Source of the DNA: Vibrio natriegens NBRC 15636 = ATCC 14048 = DSM 759
GTDB lineage: Bacteria; Pseudomonadota; Gammaproteobacteria; Enterobacterales; Vibrionaceae
Direction of reading: 5' to 3'
Assembly: GCF_035621455.1 (NCBI RefSeq)
Contig: NZ_CP141822.1
Span: 1,922,001-1,986,000, forward strand
DNA length: 64,000 nt
The position numbers and the translations under genes are program-made. Below the pieces are notes generated by a model. That model made no database searches. It was given only the letters and a program-made list of their open reading frames with translations, and had not been told where the DNA came from. Below, piece by piece: positions 16,754 to 25,215 of this stretch. Position 1 is the first letter of the stretch. Each line of letters begins with the position of its first letter.

Positions 16754-18316
16754 CTACCCTTGATTATCGTAAGAATAAATATCATCACGGTAATACAGCG
16801 TACCTTCTTCTAACCACGCAGTTTGGTAGATGATGTGGACCGCAATACGCTCGCCTAAAGGAACCGACGTATTAGAACGACGGGCACTTTCGCGTTTTTT
16901 CGCGAAACGCTCTTCCAGCCCCTGCGTTTTGAAAAGCAGTTCAGCTAATTGATCGGCATTTTCCACGCGAACACAACCAGAACTGAATGCTCGACGATCT
17001 TGCTCAAACAAGTTTTTACTTGGCGTATCGTGTAAATAAATGGCCTGCGGGTTTGGCATGTTGAACTTATACAAGCCCAACGCATTTTGTGAACCCGATG
17101 CCTGACGCATTCGGTATGGGAAAGTTCGAGGATTAACCGTCGCCCAATTGATAGTGGTAGGATCGATGATCTCTCGTGAAGTCCAAGATCGAATGATTTG
17201 AATGTTATTGTGAATCAAATACATTGGGTTGCTTTTTACTTTAGGAATGATGTCTTTGACCATGATCTTCCATGGCACATTCCATGTTGGATTCAAAATA
17301 ACCGAATCCATATTGACCGTCATTATCGGCGTCTTTCTTGAACTCTTACCAACCACGACTTTCGACTCAAACAGTGGCTGTCCATCATGCCAGTATGTAA
17401 CTTGATACCCTGGCACATTGACGAATACGACATTATCTCTCTCTTTCGCCCATATTCTTGAGCGCTCAGCATTTAAAGCAAGCAAATGCAGCCTCTGCTT
17501 AGGAGAAAAGTTAATCCAACGGATCGTATTTGGCCCGATAACGCCGTCTTGCTTCAAACCATGAATACGCTGAAATTCTTTTACAGCCAGTTCAAGGTTC
17601 TCATCATATCGCGCCGAATTTGGGTCAACATAGCTGACATCCACGCCCACTATCGCAAGGCGCTCTGCCAAAGAGGCTTTATTGGTTATTGGATCGCCAA
17701 GACGAAGCAAGCCTTGTTGCTCGTATAAAGGGTATTGGTATTGCGCGTGCTCAGATAAGGCTGAAAAAGCCGAGTTGAAATCTCGATCCATTTGCAGCGG
17801 AGAACGCAAACTGGACAAAAACTGACCCAGCTTACCAACAGTCAGCTCATTGCTAAGAACCGATAATGTATCGATACTCGGCGGAGGAAGATCAACTTGC
17901 GTTTTATTGGCAAATAGCCAGTTAACCCCTTCGTGAGGCAACTGCTCCAGGTAACTTAAATACATCAGCAATGAATCTGTCATCACCAAATCAAAGTCGA
18001 GGTTGTCACCTTGCCATTTGATCTGGTTGATTCTATGCAGCTGGTTATCAAACTCTTTAGTGACGTCTGCAAGCGCGACAACATTCAGCTGAAAGATGAA
18101 CTGTTCAACGTCACTTTCATTCTGCCAGTTCAAACGGTAGTTTGTGCTCTGGTACAATTGCTCCACCACAGATGGATAGTGGATCATTTTTTCAATTGAG
18201 AGCTGCTTAACCGCTCCCTCTTGCTCCACTTGTGAAGTATCGTCAAGAGAAACTGCGGTAGAAAAGCTGCAAAACGGCACTAAAAGTGCCGTCATTATTA
18301 GAACCCTAGCAAACAC
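16754..18316 (-). CDS. ldtD: L,D-transpeptidase LdtD (YcbB)
   Basis: A 520-residue periplasmic enzyme with a signal peptide (cleavage near FSTAVS). It has an N-terminal scaffold domain, a peptidoglycan-binding domain (VKEFQRIHGLKQDGVIGPNTIRWIN, about 225-255) and a C-terminal YkuD catalytic domain with YLHDTP and SSGCVRVEN, whose Cys is the nucleophile. It forms 3-3 crosslinks in murein. At 520 residues it is shorter than E. coli LdtD (615). The start is GTG at 18316 with AAGGG upstream; the ATG at 18295 is an alternative. It lies upstream of mepK and ycbL on the same strand. Confidence 0.87.
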   Translation of the reverse strand: MFARVLIMTALLVPFCSFSTAVSLDDTSQVEQEGAVKQLSIEKMIHYPSVVEQLYQSTNYRLNWQNESDVEQFIFQLNVVALADVTKEFDNQLHRINQIKWQGDNLDFDLVMTDSLLMYLSYLEQLPHEGVNWLFANKTQVDLPPPSIDTLSVLSNELTVGKLGQFLSSLRSPLQMDRDFNSAFSALSEHAQYQYPLYEQQGLLRLGDPITNKASLAERLAIVGVDVSYVDPNSARYDENLELAVKEFQRIHGLKQDGVIGPNTIRWINFSPKQRLHLLALNAERSRIWAKERDNVVFVNVPGYQVTYWHDGQPLFESKVVVGKSSRKTPIMTVNMDSVILNPTWNVPWKIMVKDIIPKVKSNPMYLIHNNIQIIRSWTSREIIDPTTINWATVNPRTFPYRMRQASGSQNALGLYKFNMPNPQAIYLHDTPSKNLFEQDRRAFSSGCVRVENADQLAELLFKTQGLEERFAKKRESARRSNTSVPLGERIAVHIIYQTAWLEEGTLYYRDDIYSYDNQG

Positions 18317-18447
18317 TGATACAACCCTTACCTACTTGCCTTATTAGAAAGTATGGCAAATATCTCACAGGTTGCTGCTTTAAAAATAAGAACGGGACAA
18401 TATTTTTTCCGATAAGTTTCACATAAAACTATCAATAAGGTTGTTTT

Positions 18448-19521
18448 TCACACAATTCTAGACCAATGATTGTCCCACTGTATACCTGTTGAAAATGTAT
18501 TCTTAAATTCTATTGGCTGTTGCTCGACAACTTTGCCTGCACCAGAGCTAATGCGGAACTCATCCCCGTAGATCACAACACCCGATGCATCGGGTAACGC
18601 GTTCAACTCAACCAACTTGCCCGTCGCTTTGGACCAAATGCCATAGCAGCTTCCCGGAGGAGAAGTGGCTAATATCCACTCATCAGTCGCCGCAATGCTG
18701 GCAACGTAATGATTGAAACGCGCCCATTCTTCAGGTTCAGCCTCAAGCTCCAGCATTTTTTCACCCCGAGTGTGCATCGCGATAAGAGCCGGGTATTCAT
18801 CTGGCTCACCTCGATATTGCTGGCCGCATAGCACTGTCTCTGAGCCATCGTGCGCAAGATGACGAATGCTCAGCTTGTGATCGGGCAGAGAAACTTGATC
18901 GAGCAACTCACCATCTTGAGACAGGTAGCTCAGACTTGGGGTCATCGAATCGAGGTTTAGAGGCTCTCTTCCATTAGTATGCACACCGCCAACACCGGTC
19001 GCTAATGCACCATCGGGCATCATGATGACTTCATGTGGTCCGATACCAAAGCCTGACAGCTCATCCATCTTTTGATACTGCTTGCGCACATCGTAAACGC
19101 CAATAATACCTCGGCTTGTTCCCCTTTCACCTTCTGTCGCAAACAGATAGTTCCCATCGTGGGAATACACGCCGTGACCATAGAAGTGACGATTTGCTTT
19201 TGCCGTGTGCAGCTTTATCGCTTGCCCATTCCGATAGTCAAATACCATGAAGAAGGTACCCGGCCGACGACCAAACACCGTCGCATGACCGTGTTGGTTG
19301 ATAGCAACACCATGACCACGTTCTGGAATTGGCAATTTGGAAATCGGCATCCCATGTTCATCGGCAACAACTGCTGCATATTTGTCACGGCCAATGATTG
19401 AACATCCAATTAACGCTGGCGTTCGCGGAGTCGTACTAGCACAACCAAAAGGCAGTAATGGGGCTGCCGCTCCAAATAGAGCGGCTTTAAGCAATGTGCG
19501 TCTTGTTTGATCAGTCACCAT
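18448..19521 (-). CDS. DUF1513 beta-propeller-like lipoprotein of the imelysin locus
   Basis: About 357 residues. The N-terminus has RR before a hydrophobic stretch ending in LPFGCAS, so it is probably a Tat- or Sec-exported lipoprotein. The body contains repeated blade-like segments (GHGVAINQHG, HGVYSHDGNYLFATEG, GIGPHEVIMMPDG), matching DUF1513. This family is found with imelysins and DUF1111 proteins; a role in periplasmic iron acquisition or sensing is inferred from that linkage. It overlaps the upstream imelysin-like gene by about 11 bases and is the last gene of the operon. Confidence 0.8.
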   Translation of the reverse strand: MVTDQTRRTLLKAALFGAAAPLLPFGCASTTPRTPALIGCSIIGRDKYAAVVADEHGMPISKLPIPERGHGVAINQHGHATVFGRRPGTFFMVFDYRNGQAIKLHTAKANRHFYGHGVYSHDGNYLFATEGERGTSRGIIGVYDVRKQYQKMDELSGFGIGPHEVIMMPDGALATGVGGVHTNGREPLNLDSMTPSLSYLSQDGELLDQVSLPDHKLSIRHLAHDGSETVLCGQQYRGEPDEYPALIAMHTRGEKMLELEAEPEEWARFNHYVASIAATDEWILATSPPGSCYGIWSKATGKLVELNALPDASGVVIYGDEFRISSGAGKVVEQQPIEFKNTFSTGIQWDNHWSRIV

Positions 19522-20548
19522 CGGTAGCATTAAATCCTATAACCACGCCGAGTTCGATTGCTACCTCTTCATGAATGAGGTACTTCAATTGCTCTAACTT
19601 GTTGTATTGCGCCAACACCATGCGGTAACCATCTACCGTTTGTAGTGCTTCGAATAAGCTATTCTCCTCAGGCCAAGTCTCAAGTGTCATGTCAAACTGA
19701 CGCGAAACTCGATCGGCGAGTTCCAACTTGCCCTGTTCGCGCAAAAGAGCGTCTAAGCCATCGCCATTGGCCAAGTATAAAGCTTGCATGCTTTGCACGT
19801 TTGCTTTCAAATTCGCGAGTGAAGTGCCTGAACGCCAAGACTCAGAAAAGTAAGGTCTCGGATGACCAATTTTCGCCATCGGGCGGCTCAACTTTTTCAT
19901 GCTGTATTCAAGCTGGTTGGACAGTAGCGAAATATATTCCGACTCCCACTCCGTCTTTTTCATTGCTTTCCACGGGTTCTCGGCCCAAGCGTTCGCAATC
20001 AAGTCGGCTTTAGCGTTGAGGTTTTGAGAAATTGATACCGCTGTGGAACAGGTATTGCTGTTTGTTTCCAGTGTCGAACCACTATCGTAAAGTAACCACT
20101 CTAGTGCACCCAAGCCCTGTACCGTCACGCTCTGCGTTGAGATCTGTTGTGCACTCCAGACTTGATCCGATTTGGTTAGTGCCGACATTTTTCGTCCGGT
20201 GGTATTCTTTTTATCTGGCCAGAATTGCACATTCCAGCTTTGCTCCAACGCACTCGCAGGCCCGCGCTCCTGTCCTTGTAGAGCCATCCAGGCGCGCATG
20301 GTTTCATGCCATTGTTGTTTTACTGAAGATGGGTCTTTATCCCCTGATGCACAAAAATCATTAAAAGCACGTTCTAATGATGCGCTCTGTTCTAAAAAGG
20401 TATGAGCAGATTGATACTCGATTTCATACACACTTTGCGAAATATGGCTCGTTTTCTCTGCCTGATCATCGGCTGAACTCAATGTCGATTGGCAACCCGT
20501 CAGACTCAGCGCAGTAACAACGGCACACACTAATAGTTTTTTATTCAC
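19511..20548 (-). CDS. imelysin-like lipoprotein
   Basis: About 345 residues. A GTG at 20548 with AAGGAA upstream gives the lipoprotein signal NKKLLVCAVVTALSLTGCQS with lipobox LTGC; the open frame extends to 20593 but the start there has no such logic. The mature part is the helical imelysin fold (PSSVKQQWHETMRAWMALQG, GLGALEWLLYD). At the usual GxHxxE motif position it has GLGALE, with Gly where imelysins carry His, so this paralogue has lost a conserved residue while the other gene keeps it. It lies in the same operon as the first imelysin and the di-haem protein. Confidence 0.83.
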   Translation of the reverse strand: MNKKLLVCAVVTALSLTGCQSTLSSADDQAEKTSHISQSVYEIEYQSAHTFLEQSASLERAFNDFCASGDKDPSSVKQQWHETMRAWMALQGQERGPASALEQSWNVQFWPDKKNTTGRKMSALTKSDQVWSAQQISTQSVTVQGLGALEWLLYDSGSTLETNSNTCSTAVSISQNLNAKADLIANAWAENPWKAMKKTEWESEYISLLSNQLEYSMKKLSRPMAKIGHPRPYFSESWRSGTSLANLKANVQSMQALYLANGDGLDALLREQGKLELADRVSRQFDMTLETWPEENSLFEALQTVDGYRMVLAQYNKLEQLKYLIHEEVAIELGVVIGFNATDGD

Positions 20549-20558
20549 ATTCGATTCC

Positions 20559-21959
20559 TTATAACGAGTCCAGGAAAGCCACCAGCGCTTCACGCTCGCT
20601 CTTGCTTAACGCCAATACGCTCTGTTTTGAATTTTCTGCTTCGCCACCGTGCCAAAGTACTGCTTCCATAACGTTACGTGCACGACCATCGTGCAAATAG
20701 TAAGTATGACCATTAACTTCTTCGGTGTAGCCAAGCCCCCAAAGAGGTGGGGTGCGCCATTCACGACCATTCGCCAGATATTCAGGTCGGTGGTCTGCCA
20801 AACCTTCGCCCATATCGTGTAACAGTAGATCGGTATATGGGTGTATTTCTTGTTCTGAAAGCGCAGGTAAACCAGCTCGTTTAGCGGTTTTAACGTTAGT
20901 TTTATGGCAGCTTTCACAACCTGATGAAGCAAAAATTTTCTGACCTAGTTGCACTTGCGGGTCTTCGACATTACGACGAATTGGCACGGCCAGGTGCTGA
21001 CTGTAAAACTCCACGAAGTCGAGAATATTCTGGCTAACTTCTGGATCACCACCATTTGGCAGCTCATTACATATTGTCTGCTTTGAGGTACAGTTTTCAT
21101 TTGGGAACAAATGACTTGTGAGGCCAACATCACCATTAAAGGCGGCTGCATTCTGCTGCATCAATGTTGGTTGACCCGCTTTCCAGCCGAAACGACCGAG
21201 CGCGAAGTCACCTTTTTCGATGTCCCAAACTTTGTTTACCTTCCCAGAAATACCATCTTTGTTAGTGTCGTTTTCGTCCGCCCAAGCAAGTAGAGTGTCG
21301 TCAGGAATGCTTTCCAGCAGCCCTAAACCTATCATTGGTGGCGCAACACGCGCAGAAAATTGGGTATCCGGGTGCATGTCTCCATAACCCAGATCAGTAA
21401 TCTTTAGCGTTGGTTTTCGTAACGTTACCATTGTGCCATCGTTGAATTGCACCGGAACATAACTATAAGTAATCGAAATTTTACCTTCGGGAGTTTGATT
21501 CTGTAGGGCAAAATCTTGTAACTGGCCACCATAGGTTGGCTCTGGAATACCACCATCAATGATGAACGCTTTTTTTTGCTCTGGCGTTACAGCAGGAATG
21601 CTCAAACGCACCAACATTGAAACAGCGTGGATATCCCCTTCTTCAGGCGGATGACCTCGGCCATCTTTGATATGACAGTTCTGACAACCATTGGTATTGA
21701 ATAGTGGTCCGAGTCCATCTCGCGCTTCTGTAGTCGCTGGCGCTTGTACCCAAGGGTTTCTAAAAAAGCTATTCCCGACACTAAAGTCGAGTCGCTTACT
21801 CATCGGTAAATTTGCCGCAGGAAGGGAATAAGCATTCGCACCGTCTTTTTTAACACTGGTTTTTCCGCCAGAACGCACTTCATAGGCAGTTACAGACGTA
21901 GAAAATGCAGCAGTAAAAAGTAGCGCTAAATGGGAGTAATTTAGGGATGATGGCTTCAT
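20559..21959 (-). CDS. di-haem c-type oxidoreductase-like protein (DUF1111)
   Basis: About 466 residues with a signal peptide (MKPSSLNYSHLALLFTAAFS) and two CxxCH haem sites: CQNCH near the N-terminus and CESCH about two thirds along. This is the DUF1111 or 'thiol oxidoreductase' group, distantly like MauG/cytochrome c peroxidases. It is periplasmic. In imelysin loci it may act on ferric complexes, but that is inference. The open frame reaches 22004; the ATG at 21959 begins the signal peptide and is preferred. It ends 10 bases before the next gene of the operon. Confidence 0.85.
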   Translation of the reverse strand: MKPSSLNYSHLALLFTAAFSTSVTAYEVRSGGKTSVKKDGANAYSLPAANLPMSKRLDFSVGNSFFRNPWVQAPATTEARDGLGPLFNTNGCQNCHIKDGRGHPPEEGDIHAVSMLVRLSIPAVTPEQKKAFIIDGGIPEPTYGGQLQDFALQNQTPEGKISITYSYVPVQFNDGTMVTLRKPTLKITDLGYGDMHPDTQFSARVAPPMIGLGLLESIPDDTLLAWADENDTNKDGISGKVNKVWDIEKGDFALGRFGWKAGQPTLMQQNAAAFNGDVGLTSHLFPNENCTSKQTICNELPNGGDPEVSQNILDFVEFYSQHLAVPIRRNVEDPQVQLGQKIFASSGCESCHKTNVKTAKRAGLPALSEQEIHPYTDLLLHDMGEGLADHRPEYLANGREWRTPPLWGLGYTEEVNGHTYYLHDGRARNVMEAVLWHGGEAENSKQSVLALSKSEREALVAFLDSL

Positions 21960-22003
21960 ATCATTGCTCTTAAATGAATTGATAACAGCGAGCGCAAACA
22001 GCA

Positions 22004-22031
22004 AAGGGCTCAGTCCGTAAAATGAGCCCTT
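22004..22031 (-). promoter_or_regulatory. intercistronic hairpin in the iron operon
   Basis: Nine-base perfect stem AAGGGCTCA / TGAGCCCTT with a ten-base loop, between the first imelysin gene and the DUF1111 gene, without a strong T run. It may attenuate or stabilise the first cistron. Confidence 0.55.
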
Positions 22032-22052
22032 GATTGGTTATTATATTTTTTA

Positions 22053-23315
22053 TTAGAACTCGTGGTCTGCTGTATCTGGGCTTAAGCTTTCAATGCCAAT
22101 GATGTTTGCAGCACGTTCAATTGCTCCCGTTTGAGCCACCAGCGACATGATGGTTTCGTTCACTAGCGCATTACCTTGAACGTTATCAGCAGCAATCAGT
22201 TGGTCGAAGTGTTGGTTTTTCTTCTCGGCAGAAGTCACCAACTCACCTACTTGACTACGAGTGTCATCAAACTGCTTTTGAATCTCTTTCGCCGCTTGCT
22301 CATCTTGTTGTGCAACCAGGTCAGCAATACTTGGACCAGTCAGTAACGTACCGTCTTGGCGCTTATAAAGCCCCATGTACACGTTGTAGATACCCTGCTC
22401 GTTGTAGTAGTGAGAGTTGTGCGTGTTATCAGAGAAACAATCGTGCTCATCTTCTGTTGAGTTCGCTTCTAACGCCACTTTCATGCGCTCACCGGCCAGT
22501 TCACCAAGAGACAGCGAGCCCATACCAAACATCATTTTGCGCAGGCCATTCTCTGCTGAATCTGCCAGTAGTTCCTGACGGTAATTGTCTTTCACATCCG
22601 CAGACCACTGTTTCTCCATCCATTCAAGATCCTGAACCAATAGATCAGCTGCCGCTTTCAGGTATTCACCACGACGGTCACAGTTGCCATTGGTACAAGC
22701 AGAACCGACAACAAAGTCCGTGTAAGCACGTTGACCTGCGCCAGCATTTGTTCCGTTAAGATCCTGTCCCCAAAGTAGGAATTCAATCGCGTGATAGCCA
22801 GAAGCAACATTCGCCTCAGAACCACCAACTTCATTCAGATCAGCAATCAGTTCAGGTGTGATTTTTGATACGTCTAGTGTCGTAGCACCAATAGTCAGAC
22901 TTTTGTTAGCCACGATGTTTGCCGCAGCGCCTTCGTTACCAAGTTCATATTGGTAATCCGTAGCGACGTAGTCGATTAAGCCTTCATCCAACGGCCAAGC
23001 GTTAAGCTGACCTTCCCAATCATCGACGATCGCGTTACCAAAGCGGAATACTTCAGACTGTTGATATGGTACGCGAGAATCAAGCCATGCTTGTTTAACC
23101 TCTTCTAGCTTTTTCGCTGAAGGGGCTTTGAGGAACTCATCAATTTTCACGTCTAGCGCTTTAGCCGTGTTTAATGAATCTGCGAATACAGCATGTGCGA
23201 CGTCTGCATAATGTTCGACAACGCCTTGTTTGGTTACTTGAGCAGCAACCGCAGTACCACTGGAAATAAGAAGTGAAGCAGCAATAGCTTGAACTAATAC
23301 TGTTTTTGCATTCAT
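22053..23315 (-). CDS. imelysin-family periplasmic iron-regulated protein (IrpA-like)
   Basis: About 420 residues with a signal peptide (cleavage near GTAVAAQ). Two imelysin-type helical halves are present; the conserved GYHAIEFLLWGQDL supplies the GxHxxE motif. Imelysins are periplasmic proteins tied to iron acquisition. The ATG at 23315 has AAGGA at good spacing; the in-frame ATG at 23324 overlaps that ribosome site. A strong Fur-like box lies 43 bases upstream, so this is probably the first gene of an iron-repressed operon of four. Confidence 0.88.
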   Translation of the reverse strand: MNAKTVLVQAIAASLLISSGTAVAAQVTKQGVVEHYADVAHAVFADSLNTAKALDVKIDEFLKAPSAKKLEEVKQAWLDSRVPYQQSEVFRFGNAIVDDWEGQLNAWPLDEGLIDYVATDYQYELGNEGAAANIVANKSLTIGATTLDVSKITPELIADLNEVGGSEANVASGYHAIEFLLWGQDLNGTNAGAGQRAYTDFVVGSACTNGNCDRRGEYLKAAADLLVQDLEWMEKQWSADVKDNYRQELLADSAENGLRKMMFGMGSLSLGELAGERMKVALEANSTEDEHDCFSDNTHNSHYYNEQGIYNVYMGLYKRQDGTLLTGPSIADLVAQQDEQAAKEIQKQFDDTRSQVGELVTSAEKKNQHFDQLIAADNVQGNALVNETIMSLVAQTGAIERAANIIGIESLSPDTADHEF

Positions 23316-23357
23316 TAGAAGCATCCTTGTTGAGCAAATTGTTTTTTGTATTCGAAG

Positions 23358-23372
23358 TGCTAATTATTCTTA
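23358..23372 (-). promoter_or_regulatory. candidate Fur box upstream of the imelysin operon
   Basis: TGCTAATTATTCTTA matches the 7-1-7 Fur motif TGATAATNATTATCA at 11 of 14 defined positions. It lies 43 bases upstream of the imelysin start, where a repressor would overlap the promoter. Confidence 0.65.
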
Positions 23373-23429
23373 TTTGCACTTTTAGTCACGAGATAATACA
23401 AATTTACAATTTTTTTGCAACTTAAGATG

Positions 23430-23460
23430 AAAAAAAAGCCTCATCAATGTGAGGCTTTTA
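23430..23460 (-). terminator. terminator of ribA
   Basis: Stem GCCTCA / TGAGGC with loop TCAATG, flanked by a run of A on the left (T run on the minus strand) just downstream of the ribA stop. Confidence 0.8.
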
Positions 23461-23491
23461 ACATGACTTGTTAACAGTTCTGTTTTTAAGG

Positions 23492-24088
23492 CTAAACCTT
23501 GAGATTGTGTTTGCCGTGAGAGACTTTTGCTTTGAGGTAATTCTCGTTACCATCTTTGACGTGAGCAGAAGTGTTTACAACTTCAACAATTTCGACCCCG
23601 TACTCGGCGAGCTCGCGGATTTTTTTAGGATTATTCGTCACAAGGCGGATCTTGCTCACACCTAAAGCTTGCAACATTTGAGCTGCTTCAGTGAAGTCAC
23701 GCAGATCATCATCAAACCCTAAGTGGTTATTCGCCTCGTAGGTGTTCATACCCTGACTTTGTAGTCGGTAAGCATCAATCTTGTTGTACAGGCCAATACC
23801 TCGACCTTCCTGACGTAAGTACAGAATAATACCGCCCGATTCTCCCATACGTTGAATCGTTTCTTCTAATTGCTCACCACAGTCACAACGAGAGGAGTGA
23901 AAAACATCGCCGGTCAGACACTCAGAATGCATACGCACCAGTGGCGTTTCTTGAACTTGGTCTGCTTGTTTAAAGATAACTGCTACATGCTCTTTATCCG
24001 TCTTCAAACCACGGAAAGACAGGATTTCAGCATCAATATTACTCTTAGCCCCGACTTTAAAATCTACTCTGGCACGTACTTCAGCCAT
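23492..24088 (-). CDS. ribA: GTP cyclohydrolase II
   Basis: A 198-residue enzyme that converts GTP to 2,5-diamino-6-ribosylamino-pyrimidinone phosphate, the first step of riboflavin synthesis. The zinc site is visible as [20 protein letters not shown], followed by RQEGRGIGL and TNNPKK. The open frame extends to 24139, but E. coli RibA (196 residues) and the conserved N-terminus favour the ATG at 24088. It is monofunctional, without a DHBP synthase domain. No FMN riboswitch is recognisable upstream. Confidence 0.92.
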   Translation of the reverse strand: MAEVRARVDFKVGAKSNIDAEILSFRGLKTDKEHVAVIFKQADQVQETPLVRMHSECLTGDVFHSSRCDCGEQLEETIQRMGESGGIILYLRQEGRGIGLYNKIDAYRLQSQGMNTYEANNHLGFDDDLRDFTEAAQMLQALGVSKIRLVTNNPKKIRELAEYGVEIVEVVNTSAHVKDGNENYLKAKVSHGKHNLKV

Positions 24089-24300
24089 ATCTACACTCAC
24101 TCGATTTATTTCTTGATGCACTTTCGTTATTACATTCATGGGATGAACTCATGCTCTTCAACTATGGGGATTGATACCACATTTTTCAATGCATAGATCA
24201 CTATATCTTAGATCTTTTCCTCTCAACGATACATGACGATGGATGACCTCCGTCACGTTGACGAAGTGTTATAATATAACATTTCCGTCAAACTACAATA

Positions 24301-24330
24301 AAAAACCCCAGACAAATTTTGCCTGGGGTT
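24301..24330 (-). terminator. terminator downstream of the 58-codon ORF
   Basis: Stem CCCCAG / CTGGGG extended by AA/TT, loop of about eleven bases, followed on the minus strand by a T run (A run at 24298-24305). It lies 27 bases past the small ORF, in the same direction. Confidence 0.8.
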
Positions 24331-24356
24331 GATAAATGCGAGTGTAAAAAAGAGGA

Positions 24357-24533
24357 TTAATGTGTTTGACGACGCTTCCAGACGGCAAACTCTACCCATA
24401 CGGTTTCGAGTTCTTGAATTTCTTCGTCGGTCAAAACGGCGAGAGTTGAAGTAACTTGTGGCAATCTTAGTGCCTGCATAGCGCGAATATGCGCATGAAA
24501 GTCCTTTCTTAACTGCGATATAACTGAATCCAC
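24357..24533 (-). CDS. small conserved-looking protein, 58 codons
   Basis: A GTG-initiated ORF encoding VDSVISQLRKDFHAHIRAMQ and then a region LTDEEIQELETVWVEFAVWKRR before the stop. AGG lies 8-10 bases upstream of the GTG, two in-frame stops lie upstream of that, and a strong terminator follows. No ATG start fits. The product is soluble, amphipathic and probably helical. I cannot name a family. The codon use looks ordinary for the genome, and the gene-like signals make it more than a chance frame. Confidence 0.6.
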   Translation of the reverse strand: MDSVISQLRKDFHAHIRAMQALRLPQVTSTLAVLTDEEIQELETVWVEFAVWKRRQTH

Positions 24534-24539
24534 TCGTTT

Positions 24540-25160
24540 ACCTATTGAGATCTTTTATTACGTACCCAGCGTAACGTTTTCATTTTATATATGCTGGAGC
24601 CTTCGAAATCTTAAGAAAGAATAACACTCTGCTTGTTATTTTCACAGATTGTTTCAAATTATGGAATTACAGTCACACAACTAACACTAATTTGACTTGT
24701 CTTTATTCTAGCCAATGATTAAAAGCTGAAATCAATCACCGACATATTATGTTATTCGACATACGCTAATTCCCCTCTAACTCATCCACTCTCATATATA
24801 TGAAGCGTCCAATTGCCATAATGAGCCCTTACCACATCTGAGGATCGGTTCATTCTCAGCGAACCAAACACTTAGAAGTTATTTGGCTATAAAGACGATC
24901 ACGAAATATGCAATAACTTTAACACTATACACACCGACTCTATACAAACGCCGTTATACATGAGACAAACTCCAAGTTAATCAGTTTCGAATAGCTACGA
25001 GGATTTATATTAAAACCTCAGATAATGAAAAACATATAAGTAGCAACAGAATATAAGCAGTAACTATATCTCTCATTTATTAAAATCAAAGACACTCGTT
25101 ATATTCGTGTGAGTTAATACCAACAAGAACAATATATTGGGTGGATTTTAGGGTAGGCAC
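24540..25160. other. AT-rich intergenic region, about 620 bases
   Basis: No ORF, tRNA or strong hairpin that I can support. It lies between the small ORF and the gyrA terminator, both on the minus strand. It must contain the promoter of the small ORF and could hide a small RNA, but nothing shows this directly. Confidence 0.5.
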
Positions 25161-25161
25161 T

Positions 25162-25189
25162 AAAAAGCCGAGTAAAATACTCGGCTTTT
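25162..25189 (-). terminator. terminator of gyrA
   Basis: Eight-base perfect stem GCCGAGTA / TACTCGGC with loop AAA and A5/T4 flanks, just past the gyrA stop. Confidence 0.9.
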
Positions 25190-25215
25190 AGTTAGAAGAG
25201 ATGCAGAATTAAAGA

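Noticed and set aside
22310..22759. 149-codon plus-strand ORF antisense to the imelysin gene
   Set aside because: Low-complexity, Cys/Pro/Ser/His-rich shadow of a well-supported gene; no ribosome site or domain.
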